Of a stretch of 64,000 nt of DNA, positions 32,850 through 45,046 are shown piece by piece; position 1 is the first letter of the stretch, and every line of letters starts with the position of its first letter. The notes under the pieces were generated by a model, which was given only the letters and a program-made list of their open reading frames with translations, made no database searches and was not told the origin of the DNA. The translations under genes and the position numbers were made by a program. This stretch comes from Lunularia cruciata (taxonomy: Eukaryota; Streptophyta; Marchantiopsida; Lunulariales; Lunulariaceae), in contig OX419758.1 of assembly GCA_948567375.1 (NCBI GenBank), forward strand, positions 50,597,001 to 50,661,000, given 5' to 3'.

Positions 32850-33650
32850 TTCTCCAAGAGGTCAATCAAAGGTGCGGTCACATGAGCATAATAGTGGATG
32901 AACCGTTAGTAAAAGCTTGCCAATCCATAAAATGCCCACACTTTATGACATCCTTTGGATTAGGCCAATTAGTAATAGCCTTGATCATTTCTTCTTCCAT
33001 CTTGATCCCATTGGATGAGATTTTATGACCCAAAAAGGTAACTTCCTTATGCCAAAAGGCACACTTGGACTTCTTGCAATAAAACTTCCATTGACGTGGT
33101 CATCATAGGACTTCTTGCACATGATTTGCATGATCTACCTCTGTCTTGCTATAGATTAAGATATCATCCAAAAATACCACTATGTACTGATCCAAGAGTC
33201 CATACAACACCCAATGCATCTGATCCATGAAAAATAATGGTGCATTAGTGAACCTAAAAGGTAGAACTCTCTATTCAAAATGCCCACACCTTGTGCAAAA
33301 GGTAGTCTTTGCACATCCTCTTTATCAATGAGAATCTGCCAATAGCTGCCTCAAAGATCCAACTTGAAGAAGTATTGTGATCCACTTAATTGATCAAAAA
33401 ATTCATCAATCCATGGAAAGGAATATGATTATTCACTATTTGTTTATTTAGACCATGATAGTCAATATAGAAGCAAAGTCCTCCATCCTTCTTTGGAACA
33501 AATAGTATTGATGCTCCCCAAGGAGATATACTATGTTGTATGAAATCCTTCTCCAATAACTCTATGAGTATTTTTTGAAGCTCATCCAATCCTTTGGTGA
33601 GAGCCAATAGATTGGTCTACTCACTAGAGTACTTCCTTGCAATAATTAAA
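32850..33650 (-). pseudogene. Type-B reverse transcriptase, decayed
   Basis: Readable pieces: [20 protein letters not shown] (within 33,386-33,607) and [13 protein letters not shown] near 33,135-33,180. Frameshifts and stops throughout. Confidence 0.9.
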
Positions 33651-33822
33651 TCTTGAAAGACATTCCACGATCAAAGTGTAATCCCTTTGGTAGATCTTCC
33701 AAAAACATATTTGAAAACTCTTGAACTATTTGATCAACTATTGCTTGATGAGGTTTCTAGTCCTCCTTAAATTCTCCATGAAAAATAGGCTTGATCTACA
33801 CCACAAAATAGATTTATCTTCC

Positions 33823-33942
33823 TCCAAAGTTTGCTCTATGGTTTCCTTATTGACAAACTTCCCATCTTGGGACTTATCTTCCTTCAAGGCTTGCTCTATG
33901 GTTGTCTTCCTAAAAAACTTCCCATCTTGGGACTAACTATCC
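33823..33942 (-). repeat. Two 60-bp linker repeats
   Basis: Same repeat as 25,721-25,900, with two units instead of three, at the same place between protease and RT. Confidence 0.8.
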
Positions 33943-34004
33943 TTAGGAGTCTTACTTAGAGGTGCCAGACAACCTAATCTAAATTTCCTACCTTGGTGTT
34001 ATAC

Positions 34005-34460
34005 TTAAATTTGTTGTCGGTTCCAATCAAATTGAACCTTATAATTTTCAAGCCAAGGTAGACCAAAAATGACATCATAGTGTAGAGATACCTCTACAAA
34101 CCTCATACACTCCAAATATTCCTTCCAAATCTTGAATGTGACTAGATATGAGGTACAAAATGAATCACCTTTTCTACCATCTGCCATTATCAATCTACTT
34201 CCAATTATTGACTTGATAGGAATACATAAATCCTTTGCAAATTGCATAGACATGCAATTCTCTAAACTCTCAAAATCAACCAAAATCCTACAACCACAAT
34301 TAGATATCATACCTTGCAAATGGAGTAAACTTGCATAAGCTGAGCCTTCAATCCCATTGGAACTAATCAAGTTCCCAATAGGTGGCTCAGAATCTCCTAC
34401 TAGGATTCTTTGTTTCCTTGATTGTTCTGCTCCACAAACTCTATTTGGGCAACTTGTCAA
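34005..34460 (-). pseudogene. Type-B aspartic protease
   Basis: Open run of 151 codons containing CRILVDFESLENCMSMQFAK and FKIWKEYLECMRF, ending FGLPWLENYKVQF. The active site D-S-G is now D-F-E. Confidence 0.85.
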
Positions 34461-34469
34461 GGTTGCTCA

Positions 34470-35297
34470 TTCTTGAGTGGATACTCAGCAATGCAATGTC
34501 CAATTTGACAACAATAGAAACCTCCACCAGAGCAATCTTTCAAGATCTATTGTGCCAAGTGATCTTCATTGGATGGCATTGATCTCCATTGGTGTTGGCT
34601 CCTCAAACCGTGTGTAATGTGTGGGTGGGTTTGGGAAAGGCCAAGGTCAAGACCAAGTTGTTGCAACTAAGGAATCAAAGCGCTTAGCCACTTGAATTGC
34701 TTCCTCCAAGTCTTTGGGCTCACGCATAGTTACTTTCAATCTAGCATGTGACTTCAACCCTCTCACAAAGTGATCTAGAGCTTCTTTATCTAGTATATCT
34801 AGAATTTGCATAATGGTGTTCTAGAATTGAGTGATATAGCTTCTTACAAAGCCAATCTTCTTCAATTCTGCCAACCTATCATGTACGGCATGTGTGGTAT
34901 TTATAGTTTGGAATTGCTTAATTATTACACTCTTGAATTCTTCCCATGTCAAGATTGGCATAACAAACTGCCGCTCTATGTGCTCCACTAAGAATCACCA
35001 CCATAGTTTTGCCACTCCAGCCAATTAGCTAGAGGTCAATAGAATTTGTCTCCATTCATCTTGAAGGTTTGTTGCTTTGAAGTAATTTTCACAATCAAAC
35101 AAAAAATTTTCCACTCCACTCGAGAGGTTCTTGCTTCCAAATACCTTAGGCTTTAAGAATCAGATTTTCTCTTCTCCCACTCAAATTGGTGCTCTCTCTA
35201 CTTGCTCTTGTTGTTGATGGTCTTGATCATCCAACAATTGAGTCAAGTGCTCAATTTGTTGCTGCAAAGCAAGGATAACTTCTGGTATTGCCGCCAT
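34470..35297 (-). pseudogene. Type-B gag, decayed
   Basis: Start ATG at 35,295-35,297 (MAAIPEVILALQQQIEHLTQ). Capsid region recognisable by comparison with 26,340-27,259; many stops. Confidence 0.82.
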
Positions 35298-35565
35298 GGT
35301 TACTACTCTAACACACTATCCCCAATTGACCTAATTTATTAACACATAGATGCAACACGTTCACCATTCTCCATAGGTTACAACTAGAAGTACCAAGGGT
35401 TCCTCAAATAAGATGATTGCAAGAAAAAAATCCTGCCCAAAACATGAGGTGATGAATTATGTGAAATGATGCTTGGGTACCCAAACACAAAAATCCAAAT
35501 GGTTTGGTGGTGATGGATTTTGTGGTCCATAAATTCCATCCATCCCATTCTTGCTCTAATACAAA

Positions 35566-35977
35566 TTTCAAAGATCGAGACCAAGGAGAGAAATAGGAGA
35601 ATGGAAGATTACACTAGGACACTTGAATGTGGGAAAACTCCAAATGCCTAGCTTGAGCTTTGCTTTAGTATTTATAGGGAGCATACAAGGCTCTTGAGAA
35701 GTATCTCAAGAAGCTTCCTTGAGTCACTTTCTTGGAGTGCAAGCCAAGTTAATCGAGAAGCTTCTCAAGAAACTTCTTTCTAGAAGCCACCTACTTGGCA
35801 TGCAAGCTAAGCTAGTTAGAAGCTTCTAAAATCTACCTACTTGGGGTGCAAGTTAAGCTAACTAGGAAGCTTCCCAAGAAACTTGTTAGATACTTTTGGA
35901 ATATTCTAAGCTAATTTGGCCTATTTGTTACTTTGTCAGCCCTAACTAACTTCCTCAATAAACTCCATGTTGTTACA
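35566..35977 (-). repeat. Type-B 5' LTR (412 bp)
   Basis: Coding strand TGTAACAACATGGAGTTTAT to the end near 35,566 (tttgaaa; family TTACA). Contains the TATA box and the aagcttc array in weakened form (gaagcttctaac). Confidence 0.9.
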
Positions 35978-35982
35978 TTTAT

Positions 35983-37304
35983 TATGTCTTTTAAGATCAT
36001 GTATTTTACCTCTTGATAAAGGAATGCAATTAAGAATATATTTTCTTTTAAAACATACCTTTGGTAGAGTTTGTTCATATGATTTTAAGGTGAGTCTTTT
36101 GGTGAATGCATAAATATAATATAGTTGCTCTTTAATAATATCTTTGGTAGTTTGCTAGTCTATTATGTATCTCCCAAAGAATAAAAAGAACTATAAAATA
36201 CTAAAGCTTACGGAAAAGGATTTTATCTAGACATATATATCACTTTTGTGCAATCGTGTAATTTATTCTAAAAAAGGACAGTGGTCTTTGATTATAGATT
36301 GAACAAACAAAAAGTGAAGAATGCCTATACTTTCCATCAAATTGATGATCTATTGGATCAATTGAATTGATTTAAAATCTTCACCAAGTTGGATCTTTGT
36401 TGTGGAAATTGGCAAATACACATCTCATCAAGAGATATATCCAAGATAGACTTTTTTCACAAGGTGTATATGCTTTAAATAGATGGTTTGTCCCTTTTAT
36501 CCCACCAATGCACATCAATGTTTAAGATTTATCTATATTGGATACTCAAAGAGTTATTGGATAATAGTCTATGATATTTCAAGGTAATATTCCATCTATT
36601 GGAAGAAAGAAAAAGAGCTTTATGCTCTTATTCTCAAGTGTTAAAATTCTTATGAAAGTGAGAGTTATTTTTTGATAATAAAAATACAAAATTTTAAACA
36701 AGAAGTTACATTTCTAGTCATAAGTTTTAATTGAAAGCATCAAGATAGAGGAGAAAAAATATAGTCTATAACATATTGGCCAAGTCTAAGGGATGTTTAT
36801 GATGTTTCAGGTTCAAAGAGTTGATAAGATTTGATCAAGAATTCATTTATTATTATGTTTATATTGTAATATTGCTCATTAATATTTTATTCAAGGATAT
36901 CAAAATCCAATGGAGTGATAAGTAAAATGCTACATTTTGACAATTCAAGGTTCTAATATTAACTTGTTTAAACTTATAACCATCTAATCCAAAGTTACCT
37001 TGTGTATTTGATTTTGATATATCTAACTTTAATATAAGAGCAATGTTACAACACGGATTTTTAGATTGTACACTCTTATTTGCCTCTACCTTAAGTGGGT
37101 AAAATTCTACCAATATAAAATTATTTTTTTATCATCATGAACAACTACTCTATAGTATATATCACAAAGATTTGGTTTTATTATTTATTGGTAAGCTTGT
37201 AATCATGAAACCAAAAAAAGTATTTTATTATATCAAATTGACTTAGAGTACATGAAAAGAAAATATCATCAAGAAGATAAGATACTACAACTATATTACA
37301 TCAA
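35983..37304 (+). pseudogene. Ancient gypsy pol debris
   Basis: Between 36,268 and about 36,850 the plus strand keeps traces of an RT and RNase H: KKDSGL, a run resembling [23 protein letters not shown] for the FTKLDLxxGYxQI block, then TNAHQC and EEKEKELYAL. Nearly every block sits in a different frame. Orientation is opposite to the neighbouring type-B element. The rest of the interval is AT-rich and unassigned. Confidence 0.6.
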
Positions 37305-37309
37305 GTTGG

Positions 37310-37842
37310 TGTAATACCAAGAGTTAGCCATATGATCTAGATGTGAAATTTGATTTGGTAACATCTAGAATGATGTTATACATGATGGTCAAAAAATAAT
37401 AGATAGAAATATTACCAAAAGAGTACTCCTACTAATAGAGCAAAAACCAAAATAGACTTGAAAACCTTAGAACCAATAGCTAGACATATGATTTAAAGGT
37501 GAGAATTGGTTTGGTAATATCTAGAAGGATGTTACACATGATGAACTAAACAAATAAGAAAGAGTTATCACCAAAAGGGGACTTCTAGTAATAGAGTATG
37601 AACCAAAATATGCCTGAAATCTTTGAAGGCAATTTCAAAGGCCCAAACAGATGAATTAGGCCTTAAAAATGTGCAACTTCCTCCCCCCCTTTCAAAATTT
37701 TGGAAAGGCTGGACTTCCCTCTCTCAGGTTTGTCTTGTTGAGAGATTTCCAATGGTACCTCACCCACACAATTCTGAGATTCCTATAGGAAAATTCCCTA
37801 AAAGATTCTCTCTAGTCATAGCTTGTTTGACCAACCAGATAG
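37310..37842 (+). repeat. Type-C LTR, 3'-truncated
   Basis: tgtaataccaagagttagcc start; homology stops after cagataggacca. It lacks the TATA region, R and U5. Its variants (acatctagaatg) differ from those of the LTR at 38,303. Confidence 0.9.
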
Positions 37843-38302
37843 GACCAATATATGCTTCATGCCTTCATCAACTTCCATCATACCAATTGGGATCAATGTC
37901 TTGCAGTTGTGGAATTTGCATACAATAATTCCAAACATGCAATCACCAAATTCTCTCCTTTCTTTCTCAATTTTGGCCAAGATCCACTTGTTCTAGATTC
38001 CCTTATGCTCTTCCTCCATCTCATGTCCCCCATACTTCCACCTTCTTGACCACCTTATCTCAATCCGTCCAACAAACCAAATATCATCACCTTGTTGCTC
38101 AAAATTTGTCAAAAGTAATATGCAGACCACCATCATCGTGATCTCACCTTTCAAGTTGGTGATAAGGTCATGCTCTCCTCTAGTAACCTACCTCTCTCAC
38201 TTAATAACCAAGTTTGTAGCCTGGCCTCTAATTGGATTGGACCTTTGATGTCACCAAAATCATCTTTCTTTTTGCTTATTGCCTTGCCTTGCCTTGTCAT
38301 AT
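37843..38302 (+). pseudogene. Type-B integrase fragment
   Basis: Plus-strand frames read MLHAFINFHHTNWDQCLAVV and EFAYNNSKHAITKFSPFF, then a GDKVMLSS-like block. Nearly base-for-base the reverse complement of 31,167-31,625. Confidence 0.92.
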
Positions 38303-39046
38303 TGTAATACCAAGAGCTAGCCATATGATCTATATGTGAAATTTGGTTTGGCAACATTTGGAATAATGTTGTACATGATGGAAAAAATAGATCAAATAGA
38401 AGTATCACCAAAAGAGTACTTCTACTAATAGGGTAGAAATCAAAATAGACTTTAAAACCTTAGAACCAATAGCTAGACATATGATTTAAAGGTGAGAATT
38501 GGTTTGGTAACATCTAGAAGGATGTTACACATGATGGACTAAATTGATACAAAGAGGTATCACCAAGAGGGGACTTCTATTAATAGAGTAGGAACCAAAA
38601 TATGCTTGAAATCTTTGAAGGCAATTTCAAAAGCCTAAACGGATGAATTAGGCCTTAAAAATGTGCAGATCCCCCCTCCCTCCCAAATGTTGGAGAGGCT
38701 AGCCTTCCCTCTCTCATGGTTTGTCTCATTGAGAGCTTTCCAATGGAACCCTCACCCACCAGATTTTGAGATTCCTATAGGAAGATTCTCTCAAAGATTC
38801 CCTTTGGTCAAAGCTTATTTGACCAACCAGATAGGATCAAGACCAACATGTCACCCATCCAAGTAAGTAATCCAAGGGTGGAGCTTGCTGACATGTCACC
38901 TAGCTGTGTGCCTAATCATATGGTGGAGCTTCCTTGGAGAAGATCCTCTTTGCCTATATAATAAAGAGAAGGTGCTCCTTTGGAGCATCGGATGGTTGAG
39001 TGTGAAATCTGTGGTTTCTCTCTTCTCTTGTCCTTAGATTATTACA
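38303..39046 (+). repeat. Type-C LTR (744 bp)
   Basis: tgtaataccaagagc start, gattattaca end, ctatataataaagag TATA region. Shares with 30,416-31,161 variants that other copies lack (acatttggaata; actaaattgatacaaagagg), except in the last ~60 bp, where it has the family form. Confidence 0.93.
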
Positions 39047-39051
39047 CTTGG

Positions 39052-40650
39052 AATACAAACCTAGAAAATTCTTCATTATTCTAGGTATACTTTCTTGTTG
39101 ACCTGATCTAAGCAACCTTGAGATTCAACAATTATGTCCAACATTAGTATATTTAAACCAAAAGAAGAATATTAGTCAAAGGACTAACTTAAGTGGTTAG
39201 GAGATCACTCCTTCAAAAAAATTTAGTTTGATTAATTATTTTAAGCATATTTCATTTTCCACCAAGAATAATTCACTAAACCAAGATAATTAAGGAATAT
39301 GCTTCACATCTTTGGCTTTATACCAAGTACATGATCTTTCTATCTCAAATCATCTTAGAGCAAAAAATCTTATGCTTTTTCTTTAATATTCTTGGTAGTG
39401 ATTATATATATATAGCTCAATGATTTGTTTACATGAAATTTGCTAAAGAAACAAGAATTTGAAGCTCCAACCCATTAGTCATCTATAATTATTGCAAATT
39501 CCTACATCACATTAGGAGCATATGAGATTGAATCACATAATATATCTTCTTATCACTATTCAATGCTATACTATGTTTATTAATTTTTAGGATAAAATTA
39601 GCAACTTAATTGATGTCATTTACACAATGTGTGTACATCAATTGACTAAGCTCTACTTAGCACTATAAAGCAACATAGTCTACCAAGGTACTCATATCTA
39701 GTTACAACAACCAATTCACCAAAAAATATTGGTTTGGTGCAAGTATTGGTCCAAATTTAAAGTTCCAAATTGGCCATGTCCATTGCTTATCATCCCCAAC
39801 TTAATGGTTGATTTTAGCATGGAAAATTTTGGCAAACATCATTAAGATTTTTGGAACCAAATTGACCATATTCATTGCTTATCGCTCCTAAAAGATGGTC
39901 AAATTATTTATGCTAACCATACTTTATAACTCATGATATATATTCATAAATTTTTGTCACAATGACTGGATACTCTTTGTGATAATAGAATGTCAGCAAA
40001 AAAGTGGTATAAAGGTAAGAAATAGGTTGTACCTCAAGGGTATAAGTAAAAAGTGGCTAAATTTGAATCACAGTTTGCAAATATTTATTATTACTTATTT
40101 AACCTATTGGCCAAGAACAACTCCCAATCAAAGGTATTGTCTCTAATTATGGCACACTAGGACAAATGGAAAAATCCAATGATCACTTTCATTAAGAATG
40201 AGTTCCACCTATTTATTAAAGGTGATTCAATCAAATCTTGGAGTTGCTTTGCTACAAGTTATTCAACTATGAAAATTGTGTTCTATCCTTCCCAAAAATC
40301 ACAACTCTAGAGCTAATTTGCATTGACATAATAGGACTTTGCTTTTTGATTCCATGGTACTTTCAACATTATATTTAATTTTTGACCTATCAAGTCACTG
40401 CTTGCTCCTTCATGACACTTAGGGATCCTAATCACAAGTATGACTGATCAATCTCACTCAAGCACTTGGGTTCCTACTACAAAGCTCCTCACCACTACTT
40501 GCCAAAGACATTCAATCAATACCCAAAATTTAAGGAAAAGTAACAAAAGTGTGTTGGCACTTTTGCTTATTTGTGCTTAGAAGATTGAATGAATTATTTA
40601 CAATTAGGCTAATGCCTTAGATAACACTTCCTAATATAAGCCAAATAAAT
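39052..40650 (+). pseudogene. Decayed gypsy integrase traces in AT-rich DNA
   Basis: Two adjacent traces of the integrase region around FWQ...GTKL..S.AYHPQ.DGQ at 39,750-39,940 (plus-strand attgcttatc, ttttggcaaaca, ccaaattgacc). No other feature recognised in this interval. Confidence 0.4.
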
Positions 40651-42272
40651 CTAATGATCAAGGAAGTCTAAAGATCTTCTTTTCTTATCCTAACTAAACA
40701 TTGATAATATTATCTTTGTCTTATTATATCTATTCACATGTAGGTTAATTAGGTGCCTTCCTCATGTTTGTGAAAGTATCAATTCTTCCACAAAGACGCT
40801 TATAGTATTTGTTTCTTCAGACTTACTAGTCCAACGGTTACATCTACAAAGGTCCTACAACTAAGAATGGCTATAACTACAAGGGTCTTTTGACAACTTC
40901 ATACTCTAGAGATCCTAAAACTCCAAAGAACTTATTTTGTGAAGAGTCTTTTGCCTAAAGTTTTACAAAGAACTACCTTTGCCTTTGAAAATCCTAACAA
41001 GGAGACAAGTCTTGTCTTTGTAATCTGCTATGCCTAAGAGGTAGGTGTGATAGGTTTTTTTGTGAACTTTGTATTTGTTATCCCAAATTATCCCAAATTA
41101 TCCCAAATTATCCCAAAGTCTAATTGCTAGTTGGTCCATCTTGTTATCTTTGTACTTATTCCCTTCTACTTCTTCACCTATCACTTCAACTCATGTAATT
41201 TAGTTTTTTCCATCTTACCTTGAGCTACATCTTATATAAATCCTACTAATTGGTCATGAAATTCCTAAAATTGCTTGAGAATCTTTGCCTTCTCTTCCTT
41301 TGAGTTGTTGTTCAAGACCTCCATCTACTTCTTTACTTCCTCTCAACTTTATGGTCAATTGGCTACACTCCTCTGCTTCTCCTATGTAAGTTCTTGTGTC
41401 ATTCCTTCAAGTTGTGTGGCTAGTTCCTTCTTGTATTTGTAAATATGTATTTCCAAGGTGACTACCTTGATCTTGGCAATCTACAAATTTTCCCAAATAC
41501 ATACTACTTTTTCATCTTTGGCATTCAATTGCTCTTTGTACTCTTGTTGCTTTTACTTGTGTTCTAATTTAAGGGCTCTAAAGTATCCTACAAAATCTAG
41601 GTGTCCCCTTCATATTGGCTGCAATCTACAATAAGGGAGGTGCTTTGGCACTTCACTTCATAATTCTCCTACATCAAGGCATTCATCTTTCAACAACACT
41701 CCTTGTATAAGTTCTAACCTTTCTTCATCTCTTCCTTCTACTTGTCATGCTTTTCTTTCTTGGTGTATATTACCTTGTGTAGCCTCTATACAAGTGAAAT
41801 GTAGTTGCCACATTTGGGGGGACCTCTTGGGATTAGGGAAAAATGGTTTCCCTCATCTGCAAAGCCAAACCTACCAAATGTATTACAGAATTGGCCCCTT
41901 CGTTTATTGGTACTCTTTATTCTTGGGCAGCCTCTCCCCTCCCTTTGATATGTACTCCACTCAAAGGGTCTGTGGCTTTGGACTCAAATGTCCACCTTCC
42001 CTTTGGCTTCTTGCTCCTATCCTTTAGCCTTCTATTGCACTTCACTTGGAAGGTATTCTTATTGTTTCCCTTTGGCCTCAATTATTCTTTTTTGGGGATG
42101 TCTACGTCTTGGGTGAGGCTCAAAGGTTTTCTTTGGACCAAATTTGGGTTTCTTCTTGATTTATCGTCTGATCTTCTTGATCAACTTGGTCTATTTCTTG
42201 CTCCTTTGGATTTGGGGCAGATTATGCATTGTTATATTGTTCATGTCCTTCAAACTATGATACAAATCCTTA
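40651..42272. other. Old, unassigned repeat-like sequence
   Basis: On the minus strand broken frames rich in Lys, Glu and Gln suggest a once coiled-coil protein (about 41,130-41,560). No family recognised. Contains a four-unit 10-bp minisatellite (ttatcccaaa) at 41,078-41,117. Confidence 0.4.
41078..41117. repeat. Minisatellite (ttatcccaaa)x4
   Basis: Four exact tandem copies of a 10-bp unit. Confidence 0.9.
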
Positions 42273-42551
42273 CTAGGTAAACAAATCTTCTTCTTCTTCT
42301 TGATTTTCACCTTTGGAGTCTTTTGCTTCATCCTCCAAAGACAAATTGAGGGTTCTTTCTTGGTTATTTAGCTGAGTTTTGGGTGTTGGATGGTGTAATC
42401 TGCTGCTCTTCTTCTTGGTGGTGGTGGTGGTAGTGATGATACCTTCTTTATCTACAAGCATGAACCATCTAGTTTTGGCGTACTCTACATCTACATCTTG
42501 ATATTTCCAAATGATTGTCATGCCTTTAGGTTGCAAGATGAAGTACCCCAT
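42273..42551 (-). pseudogene. Unrecognised reading frame, probably transposon-derived
   Basis: Ninety-two codons, starting MGYFILQPKGMTIIWKYQDV, a threonine run then Lys/Ser, and an acidic tail (GENQEEEEDLFT). Upstream minus-strand sequence (42,560-42,800) continues in related frames (EPINWANMF, LKELKEDGG, FPYTFTL), so this is the end of a longer broken protein. I do not recognise the family. A composition step from globular to low-complexity is clear. Confidence 0.4.
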
Positions 42552-42559
42552 CGGAAATA

Positions 42560-44878
42560 ACTTGGGAATTTCTTCCTCTCCTCCTTTTAAGTAAATTCAA
42601 ACCAATGTAAAAGTGTATGGAAAAGGAAGCAAGGTTGGTTGCTCCACCATCTTCTTTAAGCTCCTTGAGCATAATTCTTGCCTACAAGTAGAACATGTTT
42701 GCCCAATTAATTGGCTCCCCTTGATACATATTTTCAAAGAAAATTGACTAATTGTTGCTGATATAAGTTGTTCTCTTTGGTGAAAACAATTTCATCATTG
42801 CCTGCACAATTGCCCTCCAAGTTGAGTTCTTCTAACTACCCACCCTCTAGCTATGGTTGGTGGATCATGTCTTGTTAAGAGACTCCAAAATATGGGTGTT
42901 CACCTCCTTGCCCAAACTTTATATCAAGAGTTATATTCCGAAATGTGCTTGCATTTGCACCAAGAACATTTTTCTAGTCTACTTTCTCCATCCAAAGTGG
43001 ATTCTTCTAAGATCCCTTGTTGTTTTATCCTTTCTTCCATTCATCTCATGGATGACCTTGAAGTCACTTAGCTCCCAATTCCATATCAAGAAGGATAGAT
43101 GCTTGTTCTAGATTAGATTGCTACTATAACAAATTGCCCATTTTCTTAATGATGGGGCACAAAGGATTACCTTAAGAATCTGTCTCATGAGTTTTTTGGA
43201 TGAACACTATGTTTTTTATTGGGTGCAAAGGTAAAAGATAAAACTAAAAAGGATGGTGAAAAAATTCAAAGACTATAAAGGTTTAGAATTGCTTTCTAAT
43301 TTTTAGCTTTAAGATTAGGATTATTTGCAAAAAGTGAAATTGCTCAGAGTGCACTTGATTTTATAGCCAAAACTTTTCAATCAATAGATGAGTAGTCACT
43401 TTCCACACATGCAATCACTTCAGTGAATTCAGATGGTCTTTGATTGCAATTCCTTATCTTGATTGCCGTGCATTCAAATTTGTTGTATGATCTTTGTACA
43501 CAAGAATGTTTAAGGTTTTGTGTCTTTGGATCTTCAAGTCCAAATAAATTTTTTACTTATTTCCTTTGTACCCTTCCATGTAGAAGAAAAAATCCAAAGA
43601 AAACTTTAACTAAGAGGTTTTATTTTATGAATAAGCAATTATTTGACCATATTTTGTAGAAAAGAGAAAAAAAATCTAAATTATTTTTTTGGAAAATGTG
43701 TGCATTACTCTCATTCAAGCTAATGAATTCACCAAAAAACCTCACATGAAGCATATTATATAAAATAATTTGGCTACAAAATTAATAACTAATTTTTCTA
43801 AAAGTAAGCCTATACACACTTCAAGTATAATCAACAATACCTTGAACCATCCACAACATTCAAAGTTCACCTTGTTTAGTTCTTCGTCTATCTCTTCTCT
43901 TTATAATGGACTAATATATCTATTCTATTATATATTTATTGCAAATAAGTTCACAAACAAGTTGATCTTTCTTCTTTTGCATCTAATTTACTTCATATAA
44001 TAAAATCAAAATTTCAACTATTATAGAATCTACAAATTACATTTACTATATGAAATGATAAGTTTAATTATTTTAGACTATCACTTACTTTCATTCAATA
44101 TCAATTGCATACTCAACCAAAATATCACTTCAATTTTCTTCATAGGATGAAATAAGAGTTGTTTCATGATAGACTTTATATTGCTTATAATACATCTTGG
44201 CTAAATTTCACATAATAAGATGACAAGTTGAACTAAAATGCAATACATAAAATGAATTTATTTGGTAAATTTGTTAGATGATAAAATTTCTGCAAATATA
44301 GGGAGTAATCATAATAAAAAATGTTCTTATTGGTCTTAGCATAAGTGTATCAAAGTTTAGTTACTTTATCTTTCTTTTTTCTTAGTAGAATTAGAAAATA
44401 TGAAAAAAAATCAAATTTAGTTTGACTCTATCATCAAAAGTAAAAAAATGATTAGAAATTGTTTCTCATATTGGAGTTTTAAAATAGTCCAACGCATATC
44501 GTGGAATCAATGCTAATATCATTTTATTTTTTATTGCTATATGAATTGATCTCATCATTTATTTTGTGCACACAATTAGTTCACCAACTATAAGTTTCCT
44601 TTTTCTATGATTTGATTCTTATGGGATTATGGTTAACTATTTTGAAATTTAGGATGATAATATTTTGTATTGATTCTTAGATATTGAAAACATATTTTCT
44701 AATTTATGTTAGAAAGTGTTTGATGGTTGATGGTTTTAAATCTAGAAAGAAAATTAGCTTGAAATGCCTTTTTTTACTCCTTTAAATTCTAATGAGTGTG
44801 CAAAAAAAGTAAGTAGGGTTGTTTCTAAATTTTAGAGCCAACTAACATCAACTTGATACATCAACCATTCTTGGCAGG
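42560..44878. other. AT-rich region without recognised genes
   Basis: Except for the first few hundred bases, which belong to the broken minus-strand frame, no feature was recognised. Open frames here are short, AT-driven and dissimilar to known families. Confidence 0.4.
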
Positions 44879-45046
44879 AGCTGCCAAGAGTGGTTAAGTT
44901 TACAAACATTTATTCTGAAGATAACTAATGAAAGGATGAAACATCACTGCAAGGTTAGCACATGGATTTACATGCACCCCAAGTTGGAAGCAAAACTTAG
45001 TCACTCTTGGCAGCTTGACGTATCAACTTAACCACTCTTGGCAGCT
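44879..45046. repeat. MITE-like unit with 22-bp perfect terminal inverted repeats
   Basis: Positions 44,879-44,900 (agctgccaagagtggttaag plus tt) are the exact reverse complement of 45,025-45,046. The right end is tandemly repeated (cactcttggcagcttgacgt, starting at 45,002 and 45,033), and the left end abuts a second inverted piece, cttggcag-gag-ctgccaag. No internal gene. Length 168 bp. Confidence 0.65.

Larger units (their letters stand above)
29079..35977 (-). mobile_element. Second type-B chromovirus, with two nested solo LTRs
   Basis: 5' LTR 35,566-35,977; 3' LTR 29,079-30,092, split by a type-C LTR. Flanks ttcat and tttat match at 4/5. Internal domains are in the same order as at 22,304-27,952 but much more decayed. 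Primer site is recognisable as coding ATTTGTATTAGAGC at 35,553-35,566. It is also interrupted by a solo type-C LTR in its integrase. The two nested insertions must be younger than this element. Confidence 0.93.
37310..39046 (+). mobile_element. Chimeric unit: type-C LTR / type-B integrase piece / type-C LTR
   Basis: Three parts: 37,310-37,842 is a type-C LTR cut off after ~533 bp; 37,843-38,302 is a piece of type-B integrase; 38,303-39,046 is a complete type-C LTR. The outer flanks gttgg (37,305-37,309) and cttgg (39,047-39,051) match at 4/5. The integrase/LTR boundary (cttgtcatat then tgtaataccaagagc) is the same junction as at 31,161/31,162 on the other strand. Confidence 0.85.

Noticed and set aside
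41787-42280. Plus-strand frames of 77 and 145 codons
   Set aside because: Hydrophobic, Leu/Phe/Ser-rich translations of the strand opposite a Lys/Glu-rich broken frame; typical antisense shadows.
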